From positions 62,001 through 126,000 of the forward strand of contig CAJNDS010000029.1 of assembly GCA_905221605.1 (NCBI GenBank): a DNA stretch of 64,000 bases. Reading direction: 5' to 3'. The DNA comes from Symbiodinium natans. Lineage: Eukaryota > Sar > Dinophyceae > Suessiales > Symbiodiniaceae. The position numbers and the translations under genes are program-made. The stretch's first letter is position 1. Every line of letters starts with the position of its first letter. This document shows, piece after piece, positions 10,601 to 24,700 of this stretch. The notes under the pieces were generated by a model that was not told the origin of the DNA, did not search any database, and was given only the letters and a program-made list of their open reading frames with translations.

Positions 10601-13600
10601 CAACCCTACTTGTGCATAGTCGACAATTGGCAGGACGAACTCCGATTAGACAGAGCTCCGGGCCAGCATGGCAAAGCCCAGAAGTGCATAGTCAAGCAGA
10701 GGTGGCGGGAGACCCGTCCAAGTGCAGCCGAAAGTCGAAAACACAGAGCCGGCACGTGCAAAGGCGTGCGTGGGAATCAACGGGTCGGTGTGGCCAGAAT
10801 CCAATACCAACACGGGCGATCCTGGGCGAGAAAAGGACCGCGTTGGCATCCCCGAGCCCACGTGGCAGTGCTCCAAAGTAAGCACGGAAGCCTCAAGGTG
10901 CGCAAGACTGTGGAGTAAGGGCGCCAGTCCCAATTGGAGGGGGTCAGATGCTGACACAAGCAAGCCGTAGCGAGTGCAACCTGTCACAGATGAAGCCAAG
11001 CCCGTTCTGACAAACTTTCGGACCGGTGCTGAGCTGTCAACCTGTGCAAGATCTAGCAAGGAAGCCGTGAGTTCTAAGCAGATGAGGCTATGTGCAAACA
11101 TCGCGGATGCCATGATCATAAAGTCCAAGAGCAGCATCGTGAAGCCAAGGCACACCAAGGATCTCACAGGCATGACCAGGCCAAGGAATGCATCATCCGA
11201 GGTAAAAATGGACAAGTCCAATCTGCTGAATCCCAAGGCAAGGAGAGGCAGCTCTGAACGCCCGGAGTTGCGCAAGGAAGCGGACGGGTCCGGAACCAGA
11301 AAATCCAACACAAGCAGTACGGAATCTAGTCGTGCACGACTGCGCAAGGGAGTCACGGACTCGGAGTGCGAAGAATCCGGCAGCGGCACGGAAGAGCTTA
11401 GACGCACCGTGCCCAGAATGGATAGCATCAAGCCGAGTTGCCCAAAGCTGTGCATCGAAATTGCCAAGCCAAGCGAAGCGAAGTCTGGGGGCAGCGAGGA
11501 GAGCTCCGTCCAGGTCATTCCAAACACTGAAAATGGCAAGTCAAACCACGCAAATCCCCGCGACAGCACAGCAGAGCCTGTCTCGGCAAAATCCAAGGCA
11601 GAGGCCGAGAAGCCCAGGCACACGGAAGATCTCAAAAGCGGCGGCGAGCTCAAGGAAACATAATCCAGCACGGGGGAAGGTGGCGCGAGACGAAAGGATG
11701 ACCTGGCTGGGACAGGGAAGCCAACTTGAATGTGGTCCAACACAGGCAGGGACAGAGCCATCCAGACCAACCCACAGATTGGCAGCGTTGGTCCACAACA
11801 GCCGAGGTTGTGCAGCAACGGAGACAAGTCGATCTGCGAAGGATCCATGATCGAAGGCACAAACCCCACCCGCATGGAAGATCGCGACAGCGCAGCTGAG
11901 CCTGCCTGGACGAAGTCCAACAAAGGTGCTGCCAAGCCAATCCTGGCCCTGCCAAATGGCAAGGGAGCCGAACCCGCTCTGCAGGAACTTTGCAATGATG
12001 ATGGGAAGCCCAGCAGCAAGTAGTCAGGGGCCGGTGACGTGGATTCCGGGCAGCCGTAACTTCGCAGCGAAGCCAACAGGCCAAGAAACGCAAAGTCTAA
12101 AGCAAGTGAGGAGAAGCCCGTCCTAGCCATGCTGCAGGCTGAGATCGCCGGCCCAGGACTGGCGCAGCTTCGGAGGGGCAATGCACTCGCCACGTGTACA
12201 CCCGCCATTACTGAAGCAGCGCTTTCGAGTCAGGAGAGGCTTTGAACAAATAACACCGGCTCGAGATGTGCGTAATCCAAAGGCAGCATAGGTGGGTCGG
12301 AGCATGAACAGCCAGAGGACAAAGCAGCTAAGCCAAAACGGCTGGCGCTCCTTACAGGTGGAGTGGGGGCCGGCTGCAAGAGGTCGGACATTAGCAGCAG
12401 AGGTCCGGGTCGTGCGTGGCTGTGTGAGGGCGGCATCGGGCCCGAGTTCGTAGAATCCGGCACCAGCAGCAATGGGCTTGAGCGAGACATGCCAGAGGTT
12501 GGCAGCGGAAACCCACATCGACCCGAGGACCTCAGGGGCAGAGAGCTGCCCGGGTGCCCAAAGTCAGAGGCTGGCAACAAAAAGTCCAGTCGGCCAACCG
12601 AAAAGGGGAACGCAGGCGGACCCGTGTGAGCAAAGGACCGCGCCAACATCGCAGGCCCAGCATGGACGAAGTCCGTGAGAAGCAATGCCAACCCAGCGCG
12701 GCTACCACCAGATGCGGAGAGTGACAGCCCAAAACATTTGAAGGACCGCACAGAAGGCATACTTCCCAAGGCAAGGAAATCGGAGAGGGGCGCGGCAAGG
12801 CCTGACCGGACAAGGCTGTGCACAAACGTAGATGAGGCCGCCGAGATGAAGTCGAGCACCGATGGCACTAGACCCGAGCGGGCAAAGCTGCGTGTAGAGG
12901 GTGCTGGCCCTGGTTCACACACATCCAGCACCAAAAGGATGAGACCAGGATTGGCGATACCGACGGTTGACGAGAGCGAATCGGATCTTGCTGACTGTCT
13001 CAAGGGCAGAGGAGGCTCGGACTGTGTAGGGTCTGGAGCTGGCAACAGTGATCCAGTTCACCCTAGGCCACATGCCAACAAAGTGGAGCCAGGCTGACCA
13101 GAGTTACGCAAAGGGACAGAAGAGCCGGGCACCGCAAAATCAGCCGAGAGCAACACGAATCCAAGGCAAGCATGAGATTGCAAGGAAGGAAAACTGTCGA
13201 AGTGGCTGTAGTCCAGAACGGACGGTGAAAAAGCCAAGCGGGTGACACCAGACAGCAAAAACAATAAGTCCGGCCTGGCCGAGCTACGTGGCAACAAAGG
13301 AGAGCCTGGTTCCGCGGAGTCGGGCACGGATGGAAGGCTTCCAAGCCAAAGGCAGCTTTGCAAGGAAAGAGCAAAACCAGACATGGCAAAACCCAGCACC
13401 AGCACCGATGGTTCCGAGCAAGCCACACCGACTGTAAGCAAACTGGACCCCAGGTGGCCACACATCCTTGCCGGCATCAGGAGGCCTATTGATATAAGAT
13501 CCGGGAGAGGCGCCGCCAGGTCCGAGCGAGAGAGGGACCTCGCTGGCAGGGCAGATCCAAGGTCCGTAAGGTCAGGAATCAACATTAAGGGTGCTGTCCG

Positions 13601-16600
13601 AGTGCATCCGAAAACTGGCAGAACGGGTTCAACTTGACCAGGGCCTCTTGCAGGAGTTGCGAAGTCTGTCTCGGTAGGGTCCAATGTTGGCACGACGCTT
13701 CCTGGGTAAACAAGGCTATGCAACAACGTCACAGGCCCTATATGCGTGTGGTCCAGTGTCGGAATGCTGGAATCGGTCCGCAGCAGCCCCGTGAGGAAGG
13801 ACGCTGACCCGAGGCATGCCGAGCTTTGCGTAGACGTTGTAGGCTCAGCCTGAACAAGGTCTGCCAGTGACAGCAGCAAGCCAAGGTGGGACAGGCTGTG
13901 CACCGAAGTCGGGGATCCCAAACATGCCACTTCCAGGAGTGGCAGAGTGCTGTCAGGGCAGGTTGTGCTGGACACCAAAAAGCTCAACCCCAATCTTCCA
14001 GAGCTCCTCAGCGGAGTCAAAGGGCCGGGGTAGGCAAAATCTGACGAAGGCGCCGCTGGCCCCATGCGGGAAGCAGCATGCAGCGAAACTGGAAAGCCCA
14101 GATGAGCAAAGTCCGAAGTCAGCGGCGGACTGCCCAGACGGCTCACACTGAACGCGGAAGAGGCGGATTCCATGCGAGAAGAGCTGCGCGCAAACGTCGT
14201 TGACCCGACCTCTGCAAAGTCATAGGGAGGGAAGCTGGATCCCGTCCGGAAGATCCCGAAGTGCGGGAAGGGCGATCCAGAGCGGGCCATGCTCCTCACA
14301 AGCGTTGCCGAGCCCAACTCTGCCAAGGTGAAGGCTGAAGATGCCAAGTCCGATCAAGCGGTGCTCATAAGTGGTGCAGTAAGGCCTAGCCTCACCAAGT
14401 TTCGGGTCGACATCGAGGGCCCAAACATCACGTGGTCTGGCAGCAGAACAGACAAGCCTGGGCAAGCATGGCTACGAATCAGCGTCGCAAAGCCTGGATC
14501 CGTGAGGTCCAGAGGGGAGAGTGTGGGGTCTGGCCTGCTGACTCCGCAAGCGGAGAATGCCAGATCTGGACGTCCAGAGTTCCGCGGCAGTGCAGATGAA
14601 CCGGTCTGCACGAGCTCCAGCATCGGGATGGCGAGGTCGGATTGGGCAGGGCTCCTGATAGGCATCAGCAGCTCAAAGGATGCAACCCCAAACAGGAACG
14701 ACAGAAGGCCCGAACAACCCAGGCCACAGGATGAAAGCGGGAAGCCTGATCGACACAAGGATCTCAGAAACAGGGAGCTGCCGGGCATAACGGCGTCCAG
14801 CACCAACAGTGGCAGGCCGGGTCTGGACGTGCCTGCGACAAGCGATGCCAAAGCCAGACGCATGTGTGAGCGCGGCGGCAACAAAGGCTCGAGTTGCAGG
14901 AGGTCCAGCAGAGGCAAGGACAACTCCGAGCAGCTGATACCAAACAACGACGTCAGGGAGCCGCTGCGAATCGAAGACTGCAGCAAAGGCGAAAGACCAA
15001 AGTGAGCCATGTCAAGCAGAAACGCGAGGAGGTCAATGCGGGCAAGCCCGAAAACCGGAAAGGGAAGCTCTGAACACTTGGAACTCCGAGGCAACGGAAG
15101 AAATCCTGACTCTGCTATGTCAGGAGTAGATGCCAAGAAACCCGTGCGAGCGGTACTCCACGCCGACACAGCAAACCCGAGCTGGGAGGATGACCTAACT
15201 GGCATGAGGAAGCCTAAGTGCGCGAGGTCCGCAGCCAACAGCAGCAAGCCTGAGCACGCGAAGCTGCGCAAGGGCGATGACAAGTCAAGTGTGAGAAGGT
15301 CCGGCACAGGAATGCTCAAGTTTGGTCGTGAGATGCCAGACAATGATGCCGCAAGGTCTGCTCGGCCGGAGCTTTGCAAAGGTGGGGTTGGCCCAAGCTG
15401 CACAGGGTCAGGAAGTGGTGGCATAAGGTCAAGCTACACCATGCTCCGCACCAATGCTGCCAGGTCAGCACATGCATAGTCCGAGAGAGGCGGCATCAAC
15501 TCAAGTCGCGCGTAGGCAGACACGAAGATTGTTGATCCGAAGCGGCCAATTCCTCTTGGGGGCGTAGAAGGGCCCGGCCGTAAGTAATCCGAGGCAGGTG
15601 CCAAGAAGTCAAAACGACCTGCACCCCACACTGGCGGAGCAGATCCCAGGTGACCGGGAGACCTTAAAAGCAGAATTGGCTCTAACCTCGCAAAATCCAG
15701 AACGGGCAACAAGGATCCCAGGCACGTGAAGGACTGGAGTGGCATCAAAGAGCCGAGTGCAATACGCTCCAACACCAACAGCAACGACCCCATCCAAACT
15801 GAACTGAACACGAGAAGACTTGAGCCACAGCAGATCATGGAACGGAGAGACAGCGAAGGCCCAGGCTTTGCGAAATCCAAGATGGACATCTGGGAGCCCG
15901 ATCGACTGGAGCTTTGGAGGGGCAGCAAGCTTCCAAGTGTGACGTGATCCAGGACTGAAGGTGAAGATCCCATGCGACAAATGCTGAAGGTGGAGAACGA
16001 GGGATCAGAGTGAGAAGAGCTTCGCAAAGGCATGGCCAAGTCCACGAGCGAACAATCTGGGAGTGATGCCAGCAGCTCAAGCCGGATGCTGCTAAAAGCG
16101 AGCAAGGACAAGCCCAGCTGCTTGAGGCCTCTAAGTAACACCGCCAAGCCGGGGAGATTACAATCGGGCAGAGACGAGGGAAGCTCTGTCCTGACCATGC
16201 TGAAGACTGGCAAATTCAACCCAAGGCACCCCGAGCTACGGAGAAGGAGCGACAATCCTGAATAGGCATAATCGCACACGGGCATCAAGGAGTCTGGGCA
16301 AACTTTCCCAAAGAGCGGCACCATGAGGCCCATCCAACCAGCACTGCGCAGGGATGGGGAGAAGCCCAGGGCCAGGAGGTCCGGAGCTGGCGCCGAAGGT
16401 CCCAACCTTGCAAGGCTCCGTGAGAAAATTGCGGAGCCGAAAGTGGCGAGGTCAAGGGCTAGCGAAGCGAAACCAAGGCAACATGTGCTGAAGGCTGGTG
16501 GTTTCGACCCCAAGCGACCAGAGCTTTGCAAGGAGGGAGGCGGCCCGGACTGGTGGTAGTCATAAGTAGATAGGCTGGGCCCTGGCCGTACAGTGGAGAA

Positions 16601-19285
16601 GAGCAGCAACGCCAACCCGGGTCACGAGATGCCTTGCGCCAGCAGCAACAATCCCGACTCTGTGCAGTCAAGGACAGGCGGAAAGAGGCCCGGCCTCATG
16701 TTGCTGGAGATCAGGAACGACAGGTCCAGATGCGCAAAGCTCCGCATGGGTAGCGCCAAGCCCAACTCCGTTAAATCCGATGTCGGCGGCATGCTCTCGA
16801 AGCGCCCCGCCCTAAACAGCAGCAACAATAAACCCATGGCCGCCGTGCCTCTAAGAGGTAGATGCAAGCCAAGTTGCAAGGAATCGGGCGCAGAAGTGAA
16901 GAAGTCAAAACGTGCCGTGCTGAAGGTGGGGGAGGTGGAGTCAGGGCGCACCACAGATCGAATGGACATGATCAGGCCTGATTGAAGGGAATCAAGCGCA
17001 AACAACGAGGGCTCGAAGCAGGCAACGCCGAAGAGGAATACAAGCAAGTCCATCCACCCAAAACTCTTTGAGGAAAGCAGCAATCCCGACTGAAGAAGGT
17101 CCAGTGCGGACGAGGATGGGTCCATGCGAGTGCAGCTGAAGGCAGGAATCGATGGGCCCAGGTGCGCACGGCTATGCAAAGAAGGCGTGAATCCAAAGTG
17201 GCTGCAATCGAAGGCCAGCAGAATCAGCTCAAGGCGCTGGATCCCAAACAACAGCACTGCACTGCCAGATCGAGCTGTAGACCTTGCAAATGTGGAAAAG
17301 CCTGTCTGGTCGAAGTCAGACAAAGGTGCTGCCAGCTCAAATCAGGCCACGCTCCATGTCAAAGCTGAGAAGCCAAGGTAACCCAGAGATCTCAGCAGCA
17401 AAGAAGATCCTGAGAAAGCGGAGTCAGAGGCTGGCAAGCCGAGGTCTAACTGCACGAAGGATCGGATCAAGGTCGGCAGGTCAGAATACGCAGGGTCCGA
17501 TACAGGCGACAGAGGCCCTGGCCTGCTGGCACTGAAGGCCAAAAAGGGAGAGCCCGCGCACGCGAAGGAACGAAGGAGTGGAGAAGGCCCTGAGAACGCA
17601 GAGTCCGACACCAGCATAGAGAAACCTAGGCTAGCCATGGACCTCAACAGCAAGGGCAGGCCCGGATTCGTAGAGTCTAAGGCCAAAGGCGTCAGTCCCG
17701 GCCGCAAATTGCTAAATGCCGGCAGTTGCGAGCCCGACCAGCCACGGCTTCGCGGCGATGAGATGAAGCCCGGCTCAGCGCGGTCGGACGCCGGCAATGT
17801 TGGCCCAAGCCTCCCAATGCCGAACGATGGGAAGGGACTGCCAAGGTGCGCGCTGCTGCGTGCAGAGGCTGCCGGACCAAGGTGCAAAAAGTCCAAGGCC
17901 AGAAGGGATGGCCCGAGCTTGCTAAGGCCGAAAGCCAAGAAAGGGAAGCCCATGAAGGTCATGCTCCGGATTAGCATTGAAGGGCCGGGGCGCAGGAAGT
18001 CAAGCGCTGGTGAGAGAGGCCCAAATCGAGCTTTGCCGGACAAGAACGTTGCGAAGTCTGCACACGTCATGCTCCTAAAGAACACAGGCAGTTCGGGGTG
18101 TAGAAGGTCAAGGGCAAGCAGCAAGGATCCACAACGCGCAGAACTTCGTGAAAAGAGCGTGAGGCCCATGTTGGCCAAGTCCGACACCAGCACTGCGACA
18201 CCCAAGCATGTAAGGCAGCGAGTCGGCGGCAGCAGGTCGAGCTGGGCTGCGTCCAGCACTGGCAAGGTGAAGTCGGGTCTCGAAACTCCGAGTAAAGAGG
18301 GTGACAGGCTGGGACATGTAAAGGCCCTCGAGAAGAAGGAACTTCCCAACTGGAGGGAATCCAGTACCAGCAGTGCCAAGTCCATGCAAGTGAGGGATTG
18401 CAAACTCAATGAGAGGCCCATTGCAGCACGATCTGGCACAAATGATGAGGAACCAAGGCAGCACATGCTAGAGATCGACACGACCGACTCCATTTGCCCC
18501 AAGCTGCGAGGTGAAAGCAAAGGCCCCAGCTGAGAGGAATCGAGGACCAAAAGTGGAAAGCCGGTTCATCCACAGCCAGACGCAGAAAAACTGGGTCCAA
18601 GCTTGGCAAGGCTGCGAGCCGACACTGGCGAATCCGTGTGGATAAAGTCCACAGCTGGCAGTGGTGATTCCAGCCAGGCATAGCTGTGAATCGGCGACAA
18701 AGGCGCAAGGTGGACACGGTCGGGGACAAACGATGTGAAGCCGAAGCGTGCGCATGAAAAGATAGGCGTAGGGCTGCTGGGCCGCGCAAAGCTTCGGAGG
18801 GGCAGAGGCAAGTCAAGAGTCAAGGGATCTGGAATCAGCAGGGCCAGCTCGGGTCATGACGTACTTCTAGGAGATGGCAGCAGGCCCAGATGGACGAAGT
18901 CCAAGGCTGATGGTGGACTGGCTAGACAGGCTACACCCAAGGCCGAAGCGCTCAAGCCACACCGCGCGAGGCTTCTTGTAGACGGGTTGCTTCCAGGCCG
19001 CACCATGTCGCACATCGATGCCTTGTCGCCAGGGCGGACGACTCCAAACAAAGGGATTGGAAAGCCAGGGCGGGCAAAACTGTGAAGCAGAGAGGTGGAG
19101 TCAGAGTGACTGCAGTCGGGTGCCGGAAGTGAAGGTCCAAAGCGGGTGTCCGAGAAGGCCAACAGAGCCGGATCAGGATGTGCCGTGCTCCGCAAAGGCA
19201 GCGTCGAGCCCATCTCCGTGGCATCGGACACCGGCAACAGCAGTCCAGAGCGACCGATGCCGAAAGGCAGGAGTGCAAAGCCCGT

Positions 19286-21778
19286 TTAACCCGGCGATCG
19301 TGGCAACAAAGTGGGGCCAAACTCTGTGTGGTCCGTGACTGGAAAGAAAGATCCGGGTTCGGCCCGGCTGAAGATGGAGGAGGAAGGCCCTGAGCATCCA
19401 GAACTTTGAGGCGGTGAGACGAGGTCTGGCTGCAAGAAGTCAAGAACTGGCGAGGCCAACTCAAGGCAGGCAGGGCTCCGCGAGAATGCTGCAGACTCCA
19501 GTCCCGTAAGATCCAGCACCGGCAGCGAGAAGCCCATACAAGCGCAGCTGGATGCTAGAGGCAAAGAGCCAAGCCATCCCATCGACCGCAAGAGCAGCGA
19601 CAAGCCCAGCGTTGCCATGTCAGGCGCCAGCATGAAGAAGTCAGAGCGCACGCACGAAAAGGCGGATGCGGCCGAGCCCATGCGCGCGGCGGATCTCGAA
19701 AACGGTGTGGGTTCGGGAGACACGCAGTCCAAGGCGGGCACCGACAAGCCGGTGCAGTACGTGCCGGAAGCTGGCAGGGAGAAGCCACTGCGGCCGAAGG
19801 AGCGCGGAAACAGCGGTGGGCCCGAGAACAGGAGATCCGACACGGAAGGTGGACTACCAGAGCAAGCTTTGCCGAACAGCAAAGGTGAGGGGGCCAGGCA
19901 GGCAAAGCTGCGTGGCAACAGAAAGGAGTCGATGTGCAGGTGATCTGAAACGAGCAGCACAGGTCCCGAGCGACTCATGCTTTGAGGTGGCAGAAGAAAG
20001 CCCAAATGCGCAGAGTCCAAAGCGGACAGTGAGGAGTTCGAGCGCCCTACTCCACAGGCCAACAATGCCGAGTCCGACCTGGCAAGTGACTGCAGCAAAG
20101 GCAAGAAGCCTGTCTCTGAAGAATCCAAAGCAAGTGGGAAAGATCCGAGTCTGCAGCAAGAGAAGCTTGAAAAGCTGAAGCCAAGACAACCCATACTTTG
20201 CAGAGGCAGCAGAAGGCCTACATCCGAGAAGTCTAAGGCCAAAAAGCTGGAGCCCAAGCGCGCCCTGGAGAAAACAGACAATGGAAGCTCAAATCTGGAA
20301 CTTCCTCGAAGGGGCGTGAACGAGTCCGTGCTTAAGAGGTCTGGCGCCAAAGGCGCTGGCCCTGGACGCGCCAGGCTTCTCGTCGATGGGTCTGGACCAA
20401 GGTGGAGGAGGTCCGGTACGGGCGCTGGCGGCTCAAAGCGTGAGTACGCGAAGGCAGGCAATGGGAAACCCATCCATGCAAGTGACCGCGGAGGTGGCAC
20501 GGATCCTGAACGTAGGGGGTCAGGCACGGACACCGGGAACCCCGTGCAGCCTAAGCTAAAGACTGAGGAAGCTGCCTCAAGCCAAGCGGCTGATTGGAGA
20601 GATATAGTAGAGCCCGTGAACAAGGAGTCCAGTGCGAGGATGGCTGATTCTGAGCGGCATAAGCTGTGCACAGACACGAAGAAGTCCAAGTAGGCAAAGT
20701 CAGGGGCAAACGAAGAAGAACTCGAGCAAGCCACGCCTGGCAACGGGAAGGCCAGGTCCGGTCGTGCAAGGCTTCGGAGCGGCGCAAGTGGACCAACGCC
20801 AGCAGAATCGAGAGCCAAAGTCGGAGGCCCCATGCGGCCCAGCCCAAACACCAGTAGAGCAGGCCCCAAGCATCCCATGCTTCTCGAAGGAGGCGGCGAC
20901 TCGGGTTCTGAAAGATCTGAGACCGACACGAACGAACCCAACGCCACGCGGCTAGAAGTTGAGGGTGATGAAGCCGTGTGGCCATGGCCCCGGGGCAGCG
21001 ACAAGGATCCTGAGTGCAAAAAGTCCACAGCCAGTGAGAAGGGTCCGGACCAGGTCACGCCGAAGGCCAACAAGAAAGACCCTGGCCGCGCCATGTTCCG
21101 CAAAGGTAGAGGCAAACCGGGACTTTCATGGTCCAGGGCCGGCGGCAGGAAGTCAGAGCAGATCATGCCGGATGAGAATAAGTTGGGTCCTGGGCATGCC
21201 ACACTGCGTGCCGACAAACTGAAACCCAAGTGAACGCTGTCCAGAAGTGAAGGCATCAATTCCACACGGCTCGAGCCCATAGTGAGCAGTGTGGGGTCAA
21301 ATTGGGCGAGGTTTCTCGAAGACAAGGAAAACCCGGCATGCGCAAGGTCTGGCGCAGGAAGCACGAAATCAGGCCGAGAGAAGGATCTAAATGACATTGC
21401 GGAACCAATAACCACAGGGTCCAGCGCTAGCAATGAAGGTGCAGTGCATGTCGCGCCGCAGACGGAAGTCAACAGCTCCGAGCGGCAAGAGTCTCGCACT
21501 GGAATTCCCGGTCCGACCTGTACGCTGTCCAGGGTTGGCATCGTGGAGCCGTACCGCAGGCTTTGGAAGATGGACAGCGGCAGACCGAGGTAGAGGCAGC
21601 TTCGCATGAATGTTGCCGAGTCCAAAGCCACAAAGTCCAGGACAGACAGCGGCAGGTCGGGCCGAGAGACACCGTACACTGACGAAGGAGGCCCCGAGCA
21701 GAAAAAAGCCTTTGAGGGCATGGACGAGCCAAGGTGCGCAGAGTCCAGGAGCAGCGGTATGCTGCCCGGACACACCAT
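19286..21778 (-). CDS. Second longest stop-free block of the array (830 codons)
   Basis: Same frame and same 12-residue rotation as the rest of the array, ending at a TAA in a B unit. C units here often read F-S or F-G at positions 8-9, where blocks at higher coordinates mostly read Y-G. It lies at the boundary between the two array flavours and is part of the giant locus, not an independent gene. Confidence 0.5.
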   Translation of the reverse strand: MVCPGSIPLLLDSAHLGSSMPSKAFFCSGPPSSVYGVSRPDLPLSVLDFVALDSATFMRSCLYLGLPLSIFQSLRYGSTMPTLDSVQVGPGIPVRDSCRSELLTSVCGATCTAPSLLALDPVVIGSAMSFRSFSRPDFVLPAPDLAHAGFSLSSRNLAQFDPTLLTMGSSRVELMPSLLDSVHLGFSLSARSVACPGPNLFSSGMICSDFLPPALDHESPGLPLPLRNMARPGSFLLAFGVTWSGPFSLAVDFLHSGSLSLPRGHGHTASSPSTSSRVALGSFVSVSDLSEPESPPPSRSMGCLGPALLVFGLGRMGPPTLALDSAGVGPLAPLRSLARPDLAFPLPGVACSSSSSFAPDFAYLDFFVSVHSLCRSESAILALDSLFTGSTISLQSAAWLEAASSVFSLGCTGFPVSVPDPLRSGSVPPPRSLAWMGFPLPAFAYSRFEPPAPVPDLLHLGPDPSTRSLARPGPAPLAPDLLSTDSFTPLRGSSRFELPLSVFSRARLGSSFLALDFSDVGLLLPLQSMGCLGFSFSSFSCCRLGSFPLALDSSETGFLPLLQSLARSDSALLACGVGRSNSSLSALDSAHLGFLLPPQSMSRSGPVLLVSDHLHIDSFLLPRSFACLAPSPLLFGKACSGSPPSVSDLLFSGPPLFPRSFGRSGFSLPASGTYCTGLSVPALDCVSPEPTPFSRSAARMGSAASAFSCVRSDFFMLAPDMATLGLSLLLRSMGWLGSLPLASSCACMGFSLPVLDLTGLESAAFSRSPACLELASPVLDFLQPDLVSPPQSSGCSGPSSSIFSRAEPGSFFPVTDHTEFGPTLLPRSPG

Positions 21779-24700
21779 TCCGTAGGCAGAGGGTGCAGAA
21801 CCGGGTCATGCGGAACTTTGTGGGAAGGGCGTGCTACCTATATGAATGGAGTCCAGGACGGGCGGCGGGAAACCCAGTTGGCACATACCGAAAGCAGGAA
21901 GCGAAGGCCCAGTTCGAGCAGAGGCTCGGATCAACAAAAACGGTTCGATGCTGCCGGGATCCAAAACCGGAAGCAGCAACTCTGAGCAGGCTAGGCCGTA
22001 GGCCGACAGACTGGAACCAAGCTGAATGTGCGATTGGGGAGGCAGCAGGCTGCCCGGGTGTGCTAGGTCGGGTGTGGGCAGGGTGAGCTCCAAGCATGCG
22101 ACGCCGTAAGCTGGCAGCGTGGGGCCCAAACAGAGGAGGCCACGCAAAAACAGAGCGAAGCCAGTTTCAGCATAGTCCGGCAGTGATAGGGGCAGCTCAA
22201 GGCAGCTCATCCCGTAGACGGGCAGGGCACTGCCTGAGCAGAAGAAGCCACGTGAGAACGGAAATGAACCCGTCATGGCAAGTTCCAAGGTTGACAGGGG
22301 GCTTTCTGTGCAGGTGATTCCGTAAGCTGACAACATAGGGTCAGGTCAAGCGAGTGCACGGGCCGAAAGTATCGAGCCAAGGTTTACGGAATCTGGGGCC
22401 GAGGTCGGCAGACCCATCCACGTCAAGCCATATGCAAGCATTGCAAGGTCCATGCGGCAGGATGTCTTCGATGGGGGAGAGAATTCGAGGCTGAGAAAGT
22501 CTGGGACAAAAGGGGATGGTCCGATGCGAGTCAGCCCGAAAACCGACAGAAAGGAGTCAGGTCTCATGAAGGTCCTCAGAAACATAGACGAGTCGGGGAG
22601 CACAAAGTCCAATACAAACAAACTGAGATCAGGCCTTGCCACACCCCAGGCCAAAGGCACGAAGCCCATGCAGAAGAAGCTGTGCAATGAGAGCGGAGGT
22701 TCGATAGCGACGCAGTCCGAAGCCAACAGTGTAAGACCGAGCCGCGCAAAACCGTAGGGCAAGATCGATGGGCCGCAGCGCGCGAAACTCCTGAGAAGCA
22801 GAGATGGGTCCGCATGGACGGAGTCCGATGGCAGCAGCAAGCTGTCCAACCTAGTTATGCCAGATGCGGAAGTAGGTGGGCCCAGTCAGAAGAGGCTTTG
22901 CAGAGACAGAATCAGGTCAGGATGCACGAGGTCTGGCACAGAAAGCGACAAGCCCGGCCAGGACATCCCAAAGGCCAGCAAGGTGCTTCCAAGGTAAGCA
23001 AAGTACCTCGTCAACGGGAAGGAGCCCGGGTGTATAGAATCCAGCACGAGCAGCAGCAGGCCCACCCAGGTCATGCCATATGCTGGCAACGCGGAGCCTG
23101 CTCGTAGAAAGGTGCGGGGCGGTGCTGAGAAGCCGAACCAGCCGAAGTCCAAGGCAGACAGTGAAGATCCGAGCCGCGTCATACCAAAGGCCAGCGAAGT
23201 CGAGCCGAGGCGCGCAACAGATCTGAGCAGCAGCGAGAGCCCGAAATGGCCGGAATCGGGGACCAGCATCGGCAACTCTGGTCGGGTGATGCCGTAAACT
23301 GGTGGCACAAGGCCAGGTCATGCAAAGCTTTGGGTCGACAGCCCAGAGCCTGCATGGATCAGATCAAGGATCAACGATGTAGACTCAAGGCGGGAGACAC
23401 CATAAGCAGGCAAGACCAAATCTGCATGATGAAGGCTTCTCGATGGGGGCGGGAAGCCGATGAGCACGAAGTCTGAGGTTAAGAGGGGCGGACCTGAGCA
23501 AGCCATGCCAAAGGCAGGCAGCGTGCTGTCCATGTGGATCATGCTCCGAAGGAGCAGAGCTGGGTCCAAGTGCACAAGGTCGAGTGCCGAGAGCGATAGC
23601 CCCGTGTAAGCCATTCCGTAGGCCAGCAAAGGAGGCCCAAGCCGGCACAAGCTCCTCGAGGATGCCAAAGAGCCAGGCTGAACAGAGTCCGACACTGAAA
23701 GCAAGAACCCCAATCTTCCGATCCCGTAAGCCAATGAAGTGAAGCCTGTTCACAAGTAGCTGTGCAGCGGCAACAGGCTGCCTGGCATCATAAGGTCCAA
23801 GACCAACATGAGCAGGCCAGGTCGGCACATGCCGTAGACGGGCAAAGTCAAGCCGAAGTGGGCCAAGCTGCGCAAGGATGGAGCAAGACCGGTCTGAACG
23901 GAATCCAGCGCCAGTGAGGACAGCTCAGGCCAGTTGATGCCGAACGAAAACATCAAGAGGCCGATGCAGAGGGATGTCCGGGGCAGCGTTGGGGGTCCGA
24001 GGTGCGCACGATCAGGCGGAGGCAGCAAGGGGCCCATTCGGGTCACACCGTAGGTGAGCGACAGAAAGCCAAGGTGCAAAGATGCCTGCAGCAAGAGAGG
24101 CGGGCCAGTGCCTGCAAGGTCCAAAGCAGGCAGCAGCGAGCCCGGGCGAGTCATCCCAGATGCCAAGGTCGGGCTGCCTGATCAGAAGGAGCTCCTCAAG
24201 GGGAGGGGAGGCTCAAGGTGCAAAAAGTCCAGGGCGGGCAAGGGGAAGTCAGTTCGCGTCAGCCCAAATGCAGGTGAAGTGAAGCCAGTTCTGCAGAGAG
24301 ACTGCAGAAGTGGCAGCGGGTCAATGTGCACAGGGTCCAACACAGAAAGCAAGAGTCCAGGTTTTGATAGACCGTAAGCTGGAAGGCTCAGTCCGGTGCG
24401 CATGGGAGTTCTTAAGAACAGGGATGGCCCTGCATTCACAGAGTCCAAAGCAAGCGGCAGGGATTCGAGCCTACTCATGCCCCAGGCAAGCAATGGCAAG
24501 CCCAGATGCGTAGATGTCCTCAGTAGGATGGAGAAGCCTGAATGAATAAAATCCAGGATCGACAAGGGCAGGCCTAACTTACAGAGTCCGTAGACAGGCA
24601 AGCTCAGATCTGAACGCACAGAGCTTCGTATGGACAGCAGCAAATCTGCCTGTGAAGAATCCAGCGTAAGCAAGCTAAGGCCTGACCGGGAAATGCCGTA

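Noticed and set aside
5521..18533. Long plus-strand Lys/Pro/Arg-rich frames across the array (for example 5521-6696, 8133-8708, 17637-18533)
   Set aside because: They are antisense translations of the 36-bp repeat: a 36-bp period keeps several frames open at once. Only the minus frame joins to the S74 exons, shows the invariant Asp/Gly sites and has all stops in one phase.
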